Below, piece after piece: positions 24,644 through 26,065 of a stretch of 26,065 nt of DNA. This stretch comes from Bog-473 sp035551835 (GTDB lineage Bacteria > Actinomycetota > Acidimicrobiia > Acidimicrobiales > RAAP-2), in NCBI GenBank assembly GCA_035551835.1, contig DASZMN010000110.1:1-26065 (forward strand), written 5' to 3'. Both the position numbers and the translations under genes were made by a program. The notes beneath the pieces were generated by a model. It searched no databases and had not been told where the DNA came from. It saw only the letters and a list, made by a program, of their open reading frames with translations. Within the stretch, counting starts at the first letter, position 1; every line of letters begins with the position of its first letter.

Positions 24644-25863
24644 TGGGATTCTCGACCGTCGAAGAGGCCATCGAGGCCGTCGCCAAGCTCGGCATGGTGG
24701 TCGTGGTGGACGACCAGGACCGGGAGAACGAGGGCGACCTCGTCATGGCCGCGGAGGCGGCGACGCCCGAGAAGATCGCCTTCTTCCTCGCGCACACGTC
24801 GGGGGTGATCTGTGTCCCGCTCATGCCCGAGCGGGCCGACCTGCTCGACCTCCCCCTGATGGTCACGGCCAACACCGAGGCCCAGAGGACGGCCTTCACC
24901 GTCAGCGTGGACTATCGCCACGGCACCACGACGGGGATCTCTGCCGCCGATCGATCGTCCACCATCGCGGCCCTGATCGACCCCGACACCCGGCCCAACG
25001 ACCTCAACCGGCCCGGGCACATCTTCCCCCTCCGCTACCGGACCGGGGGCGTGCTCAAGCGCGCCGGGCACACCGAGGCCACGGTGGACCTCAGCCGGTC
25101 GGCGGGCCTCTCGCCGGCCGGGGTGCTGTGCGAAATCGTGACCGAGGACAAGTCGGAGATGGCCCGACTGCCCGACCTCGAGCGTTTCGCCAAGAAGTAC
25201 GACCTCCCGCTGATCTCCATCGCGGACCTCATCCGCTACCGGCGCCAGAACGAGAAGCTGGTCCGCCTGGTCTCCGAGGCCCGGATCCCGGCGAAGGGAC
25301 GCGAGTTCCGCGCCATGGTTTACGAGTCGGTGCTCGACAACGAGCAGCACCTCGCGCTCGTCATGGGGGACGTCGCCGGCGCCGAGGACGTGCTCGTGCG
25401 GGTGCACTCCGAGTGCTTGACCGGCGACGTCTTCGGCTCGCTGCGCTGCGATTGCGGTCCCCAGCTGCACGCCGCCATGGACATGATCGAGCAGGAGGGG
25501 CGCGGCGTCCTCATCTACCTGCGCGGCCACGAGGGCCGCGGCATCGGCCTCGGCCACAAGATCCGGGCCTACCAGCTTCAGGAGCAGGGGCACGACACGG
25601 TCGACGCCAATCTGCAACAGGGCCTCCCCGTCGACAGCCGCGAGTACGGCATCGGTGCCCAGATGCTGGTCGACCTCGGTGTCACCACGATGCGGCTCAT
25701 GACGAACAACCCGGTCAAGTACGGCGGACTCGAGGGCTTCGGGCTCGATATCACCGAGCGCGTCCCGCTGCAGACATCGGCCAACCCCGAGAACATCGCC
25801 TATCTGCGCACGAAGCGCGAGCGGATGGGCCACCTCCTGCACGGGCTCGACGACGTCCTGTGA
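24643..25863 (+). CDS. ribBA: bifunctional 3,4-dihydroxy-2-butanone 4-phosphate synthase / GTP cyclohydrolase II
   Basis: Provides both starting compounds of riboflavin: the RibB domain converts ribulose 5-phosphate to dihydroxybutanone phosphate, and the RibA domain opens GTP. It has 406 residues. The RibB part (about 1-200) has DDQDRENEGDLV at 23-34, RPGHIFPL and GHTEATVDL. The RibA part (about 205-400) has zinc ligands Cys258, Cys269 and Cys271 in SECLTGDVFGSLRCDCG, GHEGRGIGL and TNNPVKYGGLEGFGL. Both halves look catalytically complete. ATG 24643 overlaps the ribD stop and has GGAGG at 24628-24632. A hairpin follows the stop before ribH. Its substrate ribulose 5-phosphate is the product or substrate of Rpe, encoded upstream. 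Confidence 0.97.
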   Translation: MGFSTVEEAIEAVAKLGMVVVVDDQDRENEGDLVMAAEAATPEKIAFFLAHTSGVICVPLMPERADLLDLPLMVTANTEAQRTAFTVSVDYRHGTTTGISAADRSSTIAALIDPDTRPNDLNRPGHIFPLRYRTGGVLKRAGHTEATVDLSRSAGLSPAGVLCEIVTEDKSEMARLPDLERFAKKYDLPLISIADLIRYRRQNEKLVRLVSEARIPAKGREFRAMVYESVLDNEQHLALVMGDVAGAEDVLVRVHSECLTGDVFGSLRCDCGPQLHAAMDMIEQEGRGVLIYLRGHEGRGIGLGHKIRAYQLQEQGHDTVDANLQQGLPVDSREYGIGAQMLVDLGVTTMRLMTNNPVKYGGLEGFGLDITERVPLQTSANPENIAYLRTKRERMGHLLHGLDDVL

Positions 25864-25867
25864 CACA

Positions 25868-25886
25868 GTGAGGGCGTGACCCTCAC
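25868..25886 (+). other. hairpin in the ribBA-ribH gap
   Basis: GTGAGGG (25868-25874) and CCCTCAC (25880-25886) form a perfect 7-bp stem with loop CGTGA, starting 4 bases after the ribBA stop. No T-run follows, and ribH begins 21 bases further on without a clear Shine-Dalgarno. It may be a processing or stabilising element, or a partial terminator that lowers ribH expression; the sequence does not decide. Confidence 0.4.
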
Positions 25887-25907
25887 CGCTGCACACGGCA
25901 CCACCTG

Positions 25908-26065
25908 ATGGCCGGCTCCGACATCATCGCCCTGCCCGACGGGGCCATCGACGACGTCGCGGCGCGGGTGGGCACGTCGCTCCGCGGCGAGCACAACGGG
26001 ACCGGGCTGCGCGTGGGCGCCGCCTGCGCCCTCTTCAACGGCGGCATCACGCTGCGCCTCCTCGA
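25908..26065 (+). CDS. ribH: 6,7-dimethyl-8-ribityllumazine synthase, 3'-truncated by the window edge
   Basis: Penultimate enzyme of riboflavin synthesis, which in other bacteria forms large capsid-like assemblies. Only 52 residues are in the window. The segment RGEHNGTGLRVGAACALFNGG at about 26-46 matches the N-terminal beta strand and FN motif (Phe-Asn, substrate binding) of lumazine synthases, followed by ITLRLL. The start of about 25 residues is longer than in many relatives. ATG 25908 is the only reasonable start after ribBA; no good Shine-Dalgarno is visible. The position after ribBA strongly supports the call. Confidence 0.88.
   Translation, partial: MAGSDIIALPDGAIDDVAARVGTSLRGEHNGTGLRVGAACALFNGGITLRLL

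Overview
This window is a stretch of high-GC actinobacterial housekeeping DNA. All genes that can be supported lie on the + strand and are tightly packed, with many ATGA, GTGA and TGATG start/stop overlaps. The gene order aroB-aroQ-pepQ-efp-nusB-pyrR-pyrB-pyrC-carA-carB-pyrD-pyrF-mihF-gmk-rpoZ-coaBC-metK-priA-def-fmt, and the actinobacteria-specific gene mihF, point to Actinomycetota. A lineage such as Acidimicrobiia is my best guess, but that is inference and was not tested. There are no rRNA, tRNA, CRISPR, transposase or phage genes.

Region by region. (1) 1-3382: end of the shikimate genes (partial aroB, aroQ), then pepQ, efp and nusB. (2) 3383-12811: the UMP biosynthesis operon pyrR-pyrB-pyrC-carA-carB-pyrD-pyrF. 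Its short leader holds a very good match to the PyrR-binding RNA hairpin, placed against the pyrR Shine-Dalgarno. pyrK and pyrE are absent. (3) 12812-16627: mihF, gmk, rpoZ, coaBC and metK, covering nucleoid and RNA polymerase factors, CoA and S-adenosylmethionine supply. (4) 16628-20161: a helicase-dead PriA homologue, then def and fmt for formyl-methionine processing. (5) 20164-21703: a Tam-like methyltransferase in the slot often held by rsmB, then rpe. (6) 21703-23510: a two-gene cassette of FAD-dependent oxidoreductase and phosphonatase-like HAD hydrolase, a pair associated with aminophosphonate breakdown, coupled to rpe. (7) 23511-26065: riboflavin genes ribD, ribBA and partial ribH, with no ribE. 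They are preceded by a near-consensus promoter overlapped by a KstR-like palindrome.

How they work together: the pyr genes convert bicarbonate, glutamine and aspartate to orotate, with OMP decarboxylation at the end (pyrE lies elsewhere), under PyrR feedback. rpe can supply ribulose 5-phosphate to RibBA, which also uses GTP, linking rpe to the riboflavin genes. Most of the window is ordinary core genome. The points most worth following up are the PyrR leader element, the ribD promoter/operator, and the phosphonate-type cassette lodged between rpe and ribD. I did not find a plainly new multi-gene system.
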